NCBI RefSeq assembly: GCF_000827555.1
Contig: NZ_CDOI01000001.1
Span: 122,045-186,044 of the forward strand
Length of the DNA stretch: 64,000 bases
Direction: 5' to 3'
Source: Capnocytophaga canis
Lineage (GTDB): Bacteria > Bacteroidota > Bacteroidia > Flavobacteriales > Flavobacteriaceae
The position numbers were made by a program, and so were the translations under genes. This document shows, piece by piece, positions 26,466 to 36,349 of the stretch (the stretch's first letter is position 1; each line of letters opens with the position of its first letter). The notes below the pieces were generated by a model that made no database searches, was not told the origin of the DNA, and saw nothing but the letters and a program-made list of their open reading frames with translations.

Positions 26466-28826
26466 TTATTTTAAAATTTTTGCTATTCGTTCTAATGTTT
26501 GTGGTTCAGTACACAGAGACAAAAATGCTTCACGTTCCAAATCTAACAAATATTGTTCCGAAACGAGAGTAGGTTCGGAAAGATCACCTCCTGACATTAC
26601 ATATGCCAATTTATCGGCTATTCTTTTGTCATAATCGGTTATATATTTTCCTTCTCGCATCGAATCCGTACCTACCAGGAAAGCTCCCAATGATTGTCTT
26701 CCAAACACTTTAATATCGTCACGTTCAATAGGACGAGTGTATCCTGCTTCAGCAAGTAACAGAGCATGTTTTTTAGCTTCGGCAATAAGTCGTAAACGAT
26801 TAACCACTACTATATCCTTCCCTTTTTGCAAAATATCCCAATCAAAGGCCTCATAAGCTGATTTTGAAACTTTTGCCATTGCGATAGTCTGAAAATAATC
26901 CTGCAAACGATTCAATATCACATCTCCTTTTCGTAAACCATCTGAAGCCCTGACTGTCAATTCTTTAGAACCTCCTCCACCTGGAATTAACCCTATTCCA
27001 AACTCTACCAAACCAATGTAGGTTTCTGCAGCAACAACCACCTTATCGGTATGTAGACTCAACTCACAACCTCCCCCTAAGGTCATCCCATGGATTGCAG
27101 CTACCGTAGGAATTGACGAATAACGGAGTCGCATCATTGTATTTTGGAAATAGGCTATTGTTTGGTTCAATTTTTCGTATTCTTTTGCTGTAGCCATTGC
27201 ATAGATCATCGCAATATTCGCTCCTACGGAAAAGTTTTCTGCTTGATTTCCAATAACTATTCCTTGGAATTTCTCTTCAGCAAAATCAATCGCTCGATGG
27301 ATTCCCTCCAAAATTCCTCCACCAATGGTATTCATTTTAGAATGAAATTCTAAATTCAAAATACCATCACCCAAATTAATGATACTCGCTTCATCATTTT
27401 TCCAAAGGGTTTCCGAACGAAAATTATCAAGGATGATAAATCCTTCTTGTCCTACTTTTTTTCGATATTTCTTTGTTTTTATATCGTAAAAATATGTTGC
27501 CTCCTTAGTTAGCTTGTAGAATGATAGCTGATTGTTACGCAACATATCCTGAATCCAATCGGCTGTTTCATAACCCATTGATTGCATCAACTCAATTCCT
27601 TTGGCAAGTCCAATAGCATCCCAAATTTCAAAAGGTGCTATTTGCCAACCAAAACCTGCTCTAACAGCATCATCAATCTGATAAAGCGTATCTGAAATCT
27701 CTGGAATACGATTTTGGATGTAGGCAAACAATGCCGCAAAAGTCCGTTTATAGAACAACGACACATTATCATCCCCCTGAATTAGGAGTAAAAAACGGTC
27801 TTTCAGCTCCTCTTTTTTAACTTCATTCAACAACGGAAATACAACTTGCTGACAAGGAACATACTCCATAGCACGTAAATCCAACTCAAAAATTTCTTTA
27901 TCTATTTTTTTGTAGAACCCTTGTCCTGATTTAGCTCCTAACCAATTGTTTTTTAACATGTTCAACACATAATCAGGAATTTGAAATAGGTGTTTATCTT
28001 GATTGTCTGTGGAGTTCTTTTCAACTCCTTTTGCTACATGTACCAAGGTATCTAACCCTACAACATCAGCTGTTCGAAAAGTTGCTGATTTCGGACGTCC
28101 AATAATAGTTCCCGTCAAAGCATCAATTTCCGAAATTTTTAAATTTAACCATTTGATCTGATGCAAAGTATGCATCATAACAAAAATACCGATTCTATTA
28201 CCTATGAACGCAGGTGTATTTTTAGCTAAAACAGGCGTCTTTCCTAAAAATTTATCAGAATAAAAAAACAAAAAATCAACCACATCCGACTGACAATCAG
28301 CGCTTGGGATGATTTCTAACAACTGTAAGTAGCGAGGTGGATTGAAAAAATGCGTAATTGCGAAATGTTTACGAAAATCCTCACTACGCCCCTCACTTAA
28401 AAAATGGACAGGCAATCCTGAAGTATTTGAAGTAATGAGTGTTCCCTGTTTTCGATATTGCTCCAGTTTTTCAAAGACTGATTTTTTGATTTCCAAATTC
28501 TCGGTCACAGCCTCAATAATCCAATCAACATCAGCTATTTTAGGTAAATCATCAGCTAAATTTCCGATTTCTATACGTTTAGCAAACTGTGGATGATATA
28601 TGGGGGAAGGATTTGATTTTAGAATTTTTTCCAGATTTTCACTCGTTATTCGGTTTCTCACCACTTTGTCGGACAATGAAAATCCTTTTTTTTGTTCTAT
28701 ATGGTTGAGTTGTGTTGGTACAATGTCCAATAGCAAAACTTTTACACCAATATTCGCGAAATGACATGCAATGCTACTACCCATCACTCCTGAACCAATA
28801 ACCGCTATTTTTTTTATTCGTCGCAT
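26466..28826 (-). CDS. 3-hydroxyacyl-CoA dehydrogenase / enoyl-CoA hydratase fusion (FadN type)
   Basis: 786 residues. The dehydrogenase half comes first: NAD-binding GSGVMGSSIACHFA (about 11-24), THFFNPPRYLQLLEI with the catalytic His, and GNRIG. A hydratase/isomerase half follows (about 480-700), with GANIAMIYAM, the oxyanion region GMTLGGGCELSLHTD and GLIPGGGG. This order is that of Bacillus FadN, the reverse of E. coli FadB. It carries out hydration and oxidation in fatty acid beta-oxidation, cytoplasmic. No thiolase or acyl-CoA dehydrogenase gene is nearby. A promoter-like pair lies about 200 bases upstream, leaving a long untranslated leader. Confidence 0.93.
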   Translation of the reverse strand: MRRIKKIAVIGSGVMGSSIACHFANIGVKVLLLDIVPTQLNHIEQKKGFSLSDKVVRNRITSENLEKILKSNPSPIYHPQFAKRIEIGNLADDLPKIADVDWIIEAVTENLEIKKSVFEKLEQYRKQGTLITSNTSGLPVHFLSEGRSEDFRKHFAITHFFNPPRYLQLLEIIPSADCQSDVVDFLFFYSDKFLGKTPVLAKNTPAFIGNRIGIFVMMHTLHQIKWLNLKISEIDALTGTIIGRPKSATFRTADVVGLDTLVHVAKGVEKNSTDNQDKHLFQIPDYVLNMLKNNWLGAKSGQGFYKKIDKEIFELDLRAMEYVPCQQVVFPLLNEVKKEELKDRFLLLIQGDDNVSLFYKRTFAALFAYIQNRIPEISDTLYQIDDAVRAGFGWQIAPFEIWDAIGLAKGIELMQSMGYETADWIQDMLRNNQLSFYKLTKEATYFYDIKTKKYRKKVGQEGFIILDNFRSETLWKNDEASIINLGDGILNLEFHSKMNTIGGGILEGIHRAIDFAEEKFQGIVIGNQAENFSVGANIAMIYAMATAKEYEKLNQTIAYFQNTMMRLRYSSIPTVAAIHGMTLGGGCELSLHTDKVVVAAETYIGLVEFGIGLIPGGGGSKELTVRASDGLRKGDVILNRLQDYFQTIAMAKVSKSAYEAFDWDILQKGKDIVVVNRLRLIAEAKKHALLLAEAGYTRPIERDDIKVFGRQSLGAFLVGTDSMREGKYITDYDKRIADKLAYVMSGGDLSEPTLVSEQYLLDLEREAFLSLCTEPQTLERIAKILK

Positions 28827-29028
28827 AACCCTAAATACGTATGGGAATACCTATTATTTCTGATTTTCAAATCTCTTTTCCCGCTATATACATACACTTT
28901 TTACCTGAAAAAACATTTATATACGAAGATAATTGAGACCTCTCTTTCATTCCCCATATGCTTAAAAAGCTTTAAATCTTATTGAATTAAATAAGGAAGC
29001 TATCGTTTTTTAAGTTCCATACAAGTGA

Positions 29029-29059
29029 CAAATGTAATGATTTTTCGTATGTCAAACAA
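29029..29059 (-). promoter_or_regulatory. Possible promoter of the FadN-cutC transcript
   Basis: On the minus strand TTG (29059-29057), 20-base spacer and TACATTTG (29036-29029). It implies a leader of roughly 195 bases before the ATG at 28826. Confidence 0.5.
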
Positions 29060-29086
29060 TGCGTAAATCGACAAACTAAGAAAATT

Positions 29087-29710
29087 TTACAATTTTAATA
29101 ATCTGCTTAGAGTTGTAATTTTCTTTGATTCAGCGAGTTTATGAAGTATTTTTAAGAAAGCAATCGCTGTTAGGAAAGCATCACCAGCTGCGTTATGTCG
29201 ATCGTGAGTGGTTATGTTCAACTCTTGACAAACTTCATCCAAGCTATAATTTTTATCATTTTTAAGAAGATAATTGATTACTTTGGTCTTTTTAAATAGA
29301 TAGTTTGTGTCGATAAACTCATTTTTGAGAGTTGGTAGTTGATGTCGTTCGAGAGCTGTATTAATCATTTTAATGTCATATCCTACATGGTGTCCTACTA
29401 AAACGGCATCTTTAGCATAGTCTGAAAAAATGGTGACAGCCATTTTTTCTGGAACTTTGTTGTACTTATGCTCCTTGATAATTCCATGAATAGGAATACT
29501 TTCGGGGTTTGATTTTTCTTGTTGCAGAAAAATTTCGAAACTTTCTTTCACGTACATTTGATTATCCAAAATCGTGATTGCTCCAATAGATAAAATTCTA
29601 TCCGTTGCGAAATTAAACCCCGTAGTTTCAGTATCGAACACCACAAATTTCACTTTATTGAGAGGTAAATCATCTTTTTGTCTTTTCGAAAATATATTGA
29701 ATATTGACAT
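29087..29710 (-). CDS. 3'-5' exonuclease (DnaQ/epsilon type)
   Basis: 207 residues from ATG at 29710 (MSIFNIFSKRQK); an in-frame ATG at 29776 would add 22 basic residues without family support. DEDDh exonuclease: FVVFDTETTGFN (ExoI), GHHVGYDIKMIN (ExoII) and HDRHNAAGDAFLTAIAF (ExoIII with His and Asp). It is a stand-alone version of the DNA polymerase III proofreading domain; related stand-alone proteins act in repair or RNA trimming. No partner genes nearby. Confidence 0.92.
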   Translation of the reverse strand: MSIFNIFSKRQKDDLPLNKVKFVVFDTETTGFNFATDRILSIGAITILDNQMYVKESFEIFLQQEKSNPESIPIHGIIKEHKYNKVPEKMAVTIFSDYAKDAVLVGHHVGYDIKMINTALERHQLPTLKNEFIDTNYLFKKTKVINYLLKNDKNYSLDEVCQELNITTHDRHNAAGDAFLTAIAFLKILHKLAESKKITTLSRLLKL

Positions 29711-29912
29711 TTTATGTTTTGTCTTTGATTGTTTTAGCCTTTTTGTTAGACTACCGAAAATTACTCTTAAATTCACTTAACAAATGAGAATGGTTATAAA
29801 TACTCTAAATATCTTGATTGTATTCATTTTAGAAGAAATTTCACCAATTCATTAGGATTAAAGTGAGAATATCATACGATTTTTGTCAAAAACACAAAAA
29901 AAAGTGAATGTT

Positions 29913-30503
29913 CTAACTTTTCTTATTTCCAAAAGACAAAAACTCTACTAACTGTTTAACCGCTTTTCCTCGGTGACTAATACCATTCTTTTCAGAAGCT
30001 GATAACTCTGCAAAAGTCTGATCATAGCCTTCTGGTTTAAAAATAGGGTCATAACCGAAACCATTCGTCCCCTTTGGTATTTGGGTAATTTCTCCTTCGG
30101 CAATGCCAATAAAAGTGTGTACTTCAGTTCCTATACACAAGGCTATCACCGTTTTAAACCTTGCTTTTCGGTTAGTTTGTCCTTGCATATTTTTCAACAA
30201 AAGAGCTATATTATCAGTGTCACTCCTATGGTTTCCAGCGTATCGAGCTGAAAAAACACCTGGTTGATTGTCTAATGTAACCACTTCTAACCCTGAATCA
30301 TCTGCAAAAACGTCATATCCATAGTGCTTTTTGATATATTGAGCTTTTAATACTGCATTTCCTTCGATGGTGCTTTCGGTTTCTTCGATATCATCATCAA
30401 AATTGATATCTTTTAAACTTAAAACCTGTATACTATCAGGCATCAAAGCTTGAATTTCGTTGAGTTTATTGAGGTTATTGGTTGCAAAAACAATTTTTAA
30501 CAT
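29913..30503 (-). CDS. rdgB: XTP/dITP diphosphatase (RdgB/HAM1)
   Basis: 196 residues. It hydrolyses ITP, dITP and XTP to monophosphates and pyrophosphate, removing damaged purines from the pool. Family motifs are complete: FATNNLNKLNEIQAL at the N-terminus, FADDSGLEV, PGVFSARYAG, GFGYDPIF and SHRGKAVKQL at the C-terminus. A bidirectional hairpin separates it from the DUF349 gene upstream. Confidence 0.96.
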   Translation of the reverse strand: MLKIVFATNNLNKLNEIQALMPDSIQVLSLKDINFDDDIEETESTIEGNAVLKAQYIKKHYGYDVFADDSGLEVVTLDNQPGVFSARYAGNHRSDTDNIALLLKNMQGQTNRKARFKTVIALCIGTEVHTFIGIAEGEITQIPKGTNGFGYDPIFKPEGYDQTFAELSASEKNGISHRGKAVKQLVEFLSFGNKKS

Positions 30504-30557
30504 ATTTCAATCCATTAAATAAAAAAAACGTAAAACAGTCAATAGTGAATATAATTA

Positions 30558-30591
30558 GAAAAGAGGCACACTATTTTAGTTGCCTCTTTTC
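30558..30591 (-). terminator. Terminator after the DUF349 gene
   Basis: GAAAAGAGGCA (30558-30568) pairs perfectly with TGCCTCTTTTC (30581-30591), 11 bp with 12-base loop; A and T runs at the ends make it effective in both directions. Confidence 0.85.
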
Positions 30592-30617
30592 AATCTTAAC
30601 ATCATGAAAACAACTAT

Positions 30618-32546
30618 CTATTCTTCTGTTGATTCCTCTTCTTTAGATTGTGCATTTTGCAAAGTTCTGAGTTCTCGCAATTTTGCTTTCCATGTTTCAA
30701 GAGTTTCCTTTTGGTGATTAATGTTTCTGATTACATCACGAACCAACGGATTTTTATCATCTACATTACTGAAAAATTGAAGATTATTCTCTAATTGAAG
30801 CACTTCAGCCTTGATTTCGTCAATTTTTCGACGGACAAACATCATTTCATTGGTTAATAAATCCTCATTATCATCGTTTGCTAAACGTTCTAATTTGTTA
30901 TTGTATTTAATCAACTCAATCTCTTGTTTGTCGAAATCTAACTTTTTGTAGAAGGAATCAATGATTTTATGGAACTTCAAATCAATACCTTTTTTAGCGT
31001 GTGGCACTTTCCCAAAGCTATCCCATTGCTCCACAAAACCTTGTAAAGTTTCAAGTTCTTTTTCTCGATTATCTCCCAGTTGGTATTCTTTTATCTTATC
31101 CAAGAACTCTTTTTTCTTTTCTAAAGCTTCAAACTCTTTGTTTTGATTGTTTCTTACAGCTTTATGATATTGATCAAAATAGTCGTTACATGCTTTTCGA
31201 AATTCTTTCCAAATTTTATCCGTATTCTTTTTCGGAACGTTACCTATAGCTTTCCAATCCTCTTGGATTTTCTTCATAACTGGCGTTACGGCTTCCCAAT
31301 CTTGACTGTCTTTGTTGTTTTTTGCTATTTCCAATAAGGCTAATTTTTTCTCAAGGTTTTCTTGTTGTTCTTTTTTGAGATTTTTATAGTAACTATTTTT
31401 CTTACGGTTAAATTCACGAACTACCTCCTTGAACTTATGCCATATTTCCTCGGTAAGCGTGTTAGGGACTCTACCTGTGTTTAAGAATTGCTCTCGCAAA
31501 TTCTCAACCTCTTTAATACCTTTTTGCCAAGCTCCGTGGGTGGTAATTTTACGTTCTGCAACAGTTTTGAGTTTCTCTATTATTTCGTTTTTCTTGACGG
31601 CATTAGCCTCATACATTTTGTCTAAATTGTCGAAATAGTACTGCCTTTTTTCATGAACAGCTTTGGTGGCATTACTAAATCGATGCCAAATTTCCTCTCG
31701 GTATTCACGAGCCACAGGGCCAATATCCTCTTTCCACACTTTATGTAACAACTGTAGCTCATGAAAAGCTTTTATTGGATCCACATCACTTTCAGCTAAA
31801 GCTTCCGCCTTTTCTACAATTTTCTGCTTTTCTTCTAAATTACGTTTAAAATCAATATCACGCAAATCACGGCTTAAATCTATAAAATCATAGAAATTCT
31901 CAACATGATGATAATAATTATTCCACAAATCATTGTACTCGGAATGAGAAACAGCCCCTGCCTTACGCCAACGATCTTGAAGTTGTTGAAAATGCTTGAA
32001 AGTAGTGTTGATATTCTCTTCTACGTTGATTAGGTTCTTTATTTCTTCAATAATTTCACGACGTTTTATTAGATTTTCCTGATGAACAACCTCTAAATCC
32101 TTATAATACTGATTTCTCTTGTCGCGATATTCGTTGATGAGAGTATAAAACTCCCGATGTAGCGGATGTTCATATTTAAAATCGTATTCCTCGCCTCCGT
32201 CAGCAACGTATTCCTCTTTCTTCTCCTCCAGTAACTCCTCATATTTTTTATCAAATTCATTTTTGATAGCATCGACATGTTTTTTAATTGCCTGTACCTT
32301 TTCAGTATGAAGCAATTTTTTAAACTCTTGTTTTAGAGCATCTAACGACATTGCCTCATAATGGAGCATGGGAATCTCATGCCGCTTCTTATTGTCTAAA
32401 TCCTCGGCATCTTCGGCATTCTCTCGGTTGATTTCATTTAATATATGTTGCGTTGCATCACTGTTGTGAGTGACATTAACCTCTTGATTAGTACTATGAG
32501 GTGTTTTCGTTACATCTGGCAGTTGTTCATTGTTAAGTTCTGACAT
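30618..32546 (-). CDS. DUF349 repeat protein
   Basis: 642 residues, highly charged and helical throughout. Five DUF349 repeats of about 75-80 residues can be counted from the recurring W/F pattern: LQDRWRKAGAVSH, LHKVWKEDIGPVA, LREQFLNTGRVPN, IQEDWKAIGNVPK and VEQWDSFGKVPH, each followed by a helix ending in a (F/Y)...K pattern. The N-terminal about 60 residues are acidic and disordered, and a terminal coiled coil follows the repeats. DUF349 proteins are large cytoplasmic helical-repeat proteins, common and conserved in Bacteroidota; function unproven. It appears to be transcribed alone. Confidence 0.92.
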   Translation of the reverse strand: MSELNNEQLPDVTKTPHSTNQEVNVTHNSDATQHILNEINRENAEDAEDLDNKKRHEIPMLHYEAMSLDALKQEFKKLLHTEKVQAIKKHVDAIKNEFDKKYEELLEEKKEEYVADGGEEYDFKYEHPLHREFYTLINEYRDKRNQYYKDLEVVHQENLIKRREIIEEIKNLINVEENINTTFKHFQQLQDRWRKAGAVSHSEYNDLWNNYYHHVENFYDFIDLSRDLRDIDFKRNLEEKQKIVEKAEALAESDVDPIKAFHELQLLHKVWKEDIGPVAREYREEIWHRFSNATKAVHEKRQYYFDNLDKMYEANAVKKNEIIEKLKTVAERKITTHGAWQKGIKEVENLREQFLNTGRVPNTLTEEIWHKFKEVVREFNRKKNSYYKNLKKEQQENLEKKLALLEIAKNNKDSQDWEAVTPVMKKIQEDWKAIGNVPKKNTDKIWKEFRKACNDYFDQYHKAVRNNQNKEFEALEKKKEFLDKIKEYQLGDNREKELETLQGFVEQWDSFGKVPHAKKGIDLKFHKIIDSFYKKLDFDKQEIELIKYNNKLERLANDDNEDLLTNEMMFVRRKIDEIKAEVLQLENNLQFFSNVDDKNPLVRDVIRNINHQKETLETWKAKLRELRTLQNAQSKEEESTEE

Positions 32547-32711
32547 AAGCTAATGATTTATGTTACTATTTTCACAATTTTTACGTAAACTCGCTACTAA
32601 GGTACAATAAAATATTTAATAAATAGCTGATTTTTAGTTATTTTTTCATTTTTCAGTATAAAAACTATTTCAAAAAACTGAAAATCAACAATATAAATAG
32701 TTTCATTTTTT

Positions 32712-34001
32712 TTAAGATTTTGCTAACTTTTTATACACACGGTAGCCATATATAGCAATCACTACAAAGCAGACAAATGGCAATATGAACGAAAAGTTTA
32801 TTGCTGGTAACGATCCTACATTTCCTAAATCAATAATCGCTCCTTGTAAAGGAGGCATCAAAGCACCTCCTACAATCGCCATTACTAAACCAGCGGCTCC
32901 CATTGTTGCGTCTTTTCCGGTGTTCTCCAAAGCAATTCCATAGATAGTAGGAAACATCAATGACATAAATCCAGAGGTTAAAATCAAGCAATAGAGTCCG
33001 AACATTCCTCCAACAAAAATGACCATAGATGTGGTCAACATCCCTCCGATAGCAAAGATTGTAAGCAATACACTTGGTTTAACATATTTCATCAAAAAAG
33101 TGGTTACAAAACGGCTTGACAGAAAAATCACCATAGCTAATATGTTGTAATTCTGTGCCGTGGATTTGTTAATTCCAATGCTTTCAGCATATTGAATGAT
33201 GAACGTCCAACACATAATTTGAACAGCAACATAGAAACCTTGCGCAATCACACCTTCGCAATACGCCACATTTTTTGACAATCGCTTAAACGACCCCATT
33301 ACATCTAATCTATTGTCATTCTGCGTTTTAGGCATTTTCGATAAGGCGATGATAATAAAGAATAGCAATACTACAAAGCCTAATATAATATATGGTTTAC
33401 TGATAACTCCTAAATCCTGAGTTCGTATGATTGCTTTTTCAGAAGCAGAAAGCGTCTCGAAAACTATATTTCCCGCAACGTCTCTTTTATCTGATTCTAA
33501 ATGAGAAAGAACAAAATTCGAAGCAACAAACATTCCTAATAGTGACCCAACAGGGTTGAATGCTTGAGCTAAATTTAGGCGACGCGTAGCCGTGGTTTCG
33601 CTCCCCATCGAAAGAATGTACGGATTTGCTGTGGTTTCTAAAAAAGCTAAGCCAAAAGTTAGTATATAAAGCGAAATTAAAAAATAATTAAATTGCTCAT
33701 ATTTTGCAGCGGGATAAAACAATAACGCTCCTACGGTATACAAAATCAGCCCTAATAATATACCTTTTTTATAGCTGAACCTACTTGCAAAAATAGCTGC
33801 AGGAATCGCCATCGTTCCATACCCTCCGTAGAAGGCAAATTGAACCAAAGCAGCTTCTCTATTGGGAATTTCCATTACAGTTTTAAACGCTGCTACCATC
33901 GGATTGGTAATATCGTTAGCGAACCCCCATAAAGCAAAAAGACTGGTAATGATAATGAATGGTACTACGTAATGTGAAGGAACAATTTTTTCTTTTTTCA
34001 T
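32712..34001 (-). CDS. fucP: L-fucose:H+ symporter
   Basis: 429 residues, 12 membrane helices, FucP branch of the major facilitator superfamily. N-terminal VPFIIITSLFALWGFANDIT, including the conserved Asp in helix 1, YGGYGTMAIPAAIFASRFSY, and FLETTANPYILSMG are typical of the branch, as is a GFMSLMFPTIYGIALENTG stretch in the second half. It imports L-fucose with protons. fucI lies upstream in the same direction, but a terminator and a separate -7 box stand between them. It is consistent with foraging of fucose from host mucin glycans. Confidence 0.93.
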   Translation of the reverse strand: MKKEKIVPSHYVVPFIIITSLFALWGFANDITNPMVAAFKTVMEIPNREAALVQFAFYGGYGTMAIPAAIFASRFSYKKGILLGLILYTVGALLFYPAAKYEQFNYFLISLYILTFGLAFLETTANPYILSMGSETTATRRLNLAQAFNPVGSLLGMFVASNFVLSHLESDKRDVAGNIVFETLSASEKAIIRTQDLGVISKPYIILGFVVLLFFIIIALSKMPKTQNDNRLDVMGSFKRLSKNVAYCEGVIAQGFYVAVQIMCWTFIIQYAESIGINKSTAQNYNILAMVIFLSSRFVTTFLMKYVKPSVLLTIFAIGGMLTTSMVIFVGGMFGLYCLILTSGFMSLMFPTIYGIALENTGKDATMGAAGLVMAIVGGALMPPLQGAIIDLGNVGSLPAINFSFILPFVCFVVIAIYGYRVYKKLAKS

Positions 34002-34049
34002 TGCAAAGAATAGTTTTGGTTGTGTTTATTTATAAAATATCATCAGCTA

Positions 34050-34057
34050 CAAAGATA
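34050..34057 (-). promoter_or_regulatory. -7 box of fucP
   Basis: Reads TATCTTTG on the minus strand, about 50 bases before the fucP start codon. The -33 element is weak, as might be expected for a regulated promoter. Confidence 0.5.
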
Positions 34058-34248
34058 AGAAAAATATATAAAAAAACATGCTTTTTTAACTTTTTTTTGA
34101 AGATGTTTCGAATCTTCTCGTAAGAAAAGAAAGTATATCGAAGCTACAGCCTTAACGAAATTTGAAGCATGTTATACAAATACATGATTATCAATATTTT
34201 TGAAAAATATTAAAATATCGTATATTCAAAAGTAAACCTGAAAAAATC

Positions 34249-34287
34249 AAAAAGGCTGTTGAAAATTCATTCAGACAGCCTTTTTTA
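34249..34287 (-). terminator. Terminator after fucI
   Basis: AAAAAGGCTGTTGAA pairs with TTCAGACAGCCTTTTTT around an 8-base loop; bidirectional in form. The rest of 34002-34302 holds no gene. Confidence 0.85.
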
Positions 34288-34302
34288 TTAAAAATCAATC
34301 AA

Positions 34303-36099
34303 TTATTTTTTGATTCCGTACAAAGCTCCATAGGTATCACAAGCTCGGTAATCAGAACCTTCTTTATCCATTCCAAAAGCTGCCCAAGCTGATGGTCGGA
34401 AGATGTCTTTATCCTCCACATTATGCATCATCACAGGTATGCGAAGCATTGATGCTAAAGTAATTAAATCTGCACCTATATGCCCATAACTGATAGCTCC
34501 ATGATTAGCACCCCAGTATGACATTACCGAATATACATCCTTAAAGTTATCTTTTGAAGGATCTAATCTCGGTACAAACCAAGTCGTTGGCCATGTTGGA
34601 TTGGTACGTTCATCTAATGTTTTGTGTATATCCTCAGGAATTTCAACCGTCCAACCTTCTGCAATTTGCAACACAGGCCCAACACCTTTCACTAAATTGA
34701 TTCGCGACATTGTTACAGGCATTTCTCCGACAGTTTTAAACTGAGACGAGAATCCTCCTCCACGGAAATACTCACGAATAGCTTGTGGCCAAAGCGTATT
34801 GTCTAAACAAGCCTGAACATCTTGCTCTGTAACTTCCCAATAGGGCTTTAGCAAATGGTTGCCTTCGCTGTCTTTCATTTGTCCAGTAGCATCCAAAGTA
34901 GTTGATCCTGAATTGATAAGATGAATAATTCCATTCTTAGCTCTGCCTTCAAGAGTTTTTCCTGTGATACGTTTTACGGCTTCCGGACTCCAATAGGTTC
35001 TCACATCTGAGAAAATCTGGGCTGTTCCTGTAAGTAAATGCCCAAATAACATACTTACACCGTTTAAACAATCATTTTCCGTTGCCACAACAAACGCTTG
35101 GCGGATGCCGTTCCAATCAAAAGATGAATTCAGAATTGCCTCAGGGAAGTCGCCATTAGGCATAAAATCAGTCCATTGGCGTTGTCCTTGGAAACCTGAA
35201 ATTAAGGCATTACGCCCATTCGATTCTTCTCCAAAACCTAACTCGCGTAATTTTGGGTTACCAATCATTAAATCACGAATAATAATTGTCATTTTCACAA
35301 CAGTTTCCCACTCATAATCTTTTTGTTTTTCATCGACAATATTATGTGCATTATTCCAATTTTTACCCTCTTTGCAATGTTTACGAGTCCATGCTATAGC
35401 TTTTTTATATTCATCTTTGTCGTAGATTTCTTCTTTGATACGACGTTGGATTTCAGACATATCTACGAACTCGGTGCGTACACCAAGATAATCTTGTAAG
35501 AAATGAATATCAACCATTGACCCTGCTATTCCCATTGATGAATAACCTAATGACAGATATGATTTTCCTTTCATGTAAGCTACGGCCAAACCTGATTTTA
35601 CAAAACGTAAGATTTTCGCTTGTACATCAGCAGGGATACTGGTGTCATCAGCATCTTGCACCTCACTTCCGTAGATTCCAAATGCAGGAAGTCCTTTTTG
35701 AGTGTATCCTGCCAAGGCTGCAGCCAAATAGACAGCTCCTGGACGTTCTGTTCCATTAAAACCCCAAACCGCCTTTGGAATTAATGGATCAGTGTCCATG
35801 ACTTCAGTTCCATAACACCAGCAAGGCGTAACGGTCAATGAAACACCTACTCCCTCACGTTGGAATTTGTCGGCACAATGTGCTGCTTCCGCCACACCTC
35901 CAATGGTTGTGTCAGCAATAACACACTCCACCTGTTCTCCATTCGGGAATCGCAGAGATTTACTAATTAAATCGGCTGCTGCTTGAGCCATTTTCATACA
36001 CTGAACTTCCAATGATTCACGGACACCTTGCTCTCGCCCGTCAATCACTGGACGAATCCCCACTTTAGGAAGTCGTCCAATTAATCTTTCTTTATTCAT
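34303..36099 (-). CDS. fucI: L-fucose isomerase
   Basis: 598 residues, full family length. Converts L-fucose to L-fuculose with Mn2+ as the first cytoplasmic step of fucose use. The N-terminus [19 protein letters not shown] is diagnostic; metal ligands lie in [10 protein letters not shown] (Glu), IFSDVRTYW (Asp) and [14 protein letters not shown] (His). The kinase and aldolase (FucK, FucA) needed next are not in the window. Together with fucP this gives a split fucose locus. Confidence 0.97.
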   Translation of the reverse strand: MNKERLIGRLPKVGIRPVIDGREQGVRESLEVQCMKMAQAAADLISKSLRFPNGEQVECVIADTTIGGVAEAAHCADKFQREGVGVSLTVTPCWCYGTEVMDTDPLIPKAVWGFNGTERPGAVYLAAALAGYTQKGLPAFGIYGSEVQDADDTSIPADVQAKILRFVKSGLAVAYMKGKSYLSLGYSSMGIAGSMVDIHFLQDYLGVRTEFVDMSEIQRRIKEEIYDKDEYKKAIAWTRKHCKEGKNWNNAHNIVDEKQKDYEWETVVKMTIIIRDLMIGNPKLRELGFGEESNGRNALISGFQGQRQWTDFMPNGDFPEAILNSSFDWNGIRQAFVVATENDCLNGVSMLFGHLLTGTAQIFSDVRTYWSPEAVKRITGKTLEGRAKNGIIHLINSGSTTLDATGQMKDSEGNHLLKPYWEVTEQDVQACLDNTLWPQAIREYFRGGGFSSQFKTVGEMPVTMSRINLVKGVGPVLQIAEGWTVEIPEDIHKTLDERTNPTWPTTWFVPRLDPSKDNFKDVYSVMSYWGANHGAISYGHIGADLITLASMLRIPVMMHNVEDKDIFRPSAWAAFGMDKEGSDYRACDTYGALYGIKK

Positions 36100-36349
36100 T
36101 TTTATGATATTAATTTTAACCTTATTAATCCGAATCCTTTCTATCTCTTTATCAAAGCCAAACTAAAGTTACTTGAACATACCTCTTTATTGGAGAAACT
36201 GTCCTTAGATAGAGTAATTTATATTGATTTTTAATCTCTTACATTTTTATTATTCTTTTCTTCCTTTCAAAACAAAATACATGTAAATCAGTTACTAATC
36301 TTTTTATGGAATAATCAGCAACAAAAGAGCGTAATTTATTTCCAAAACA

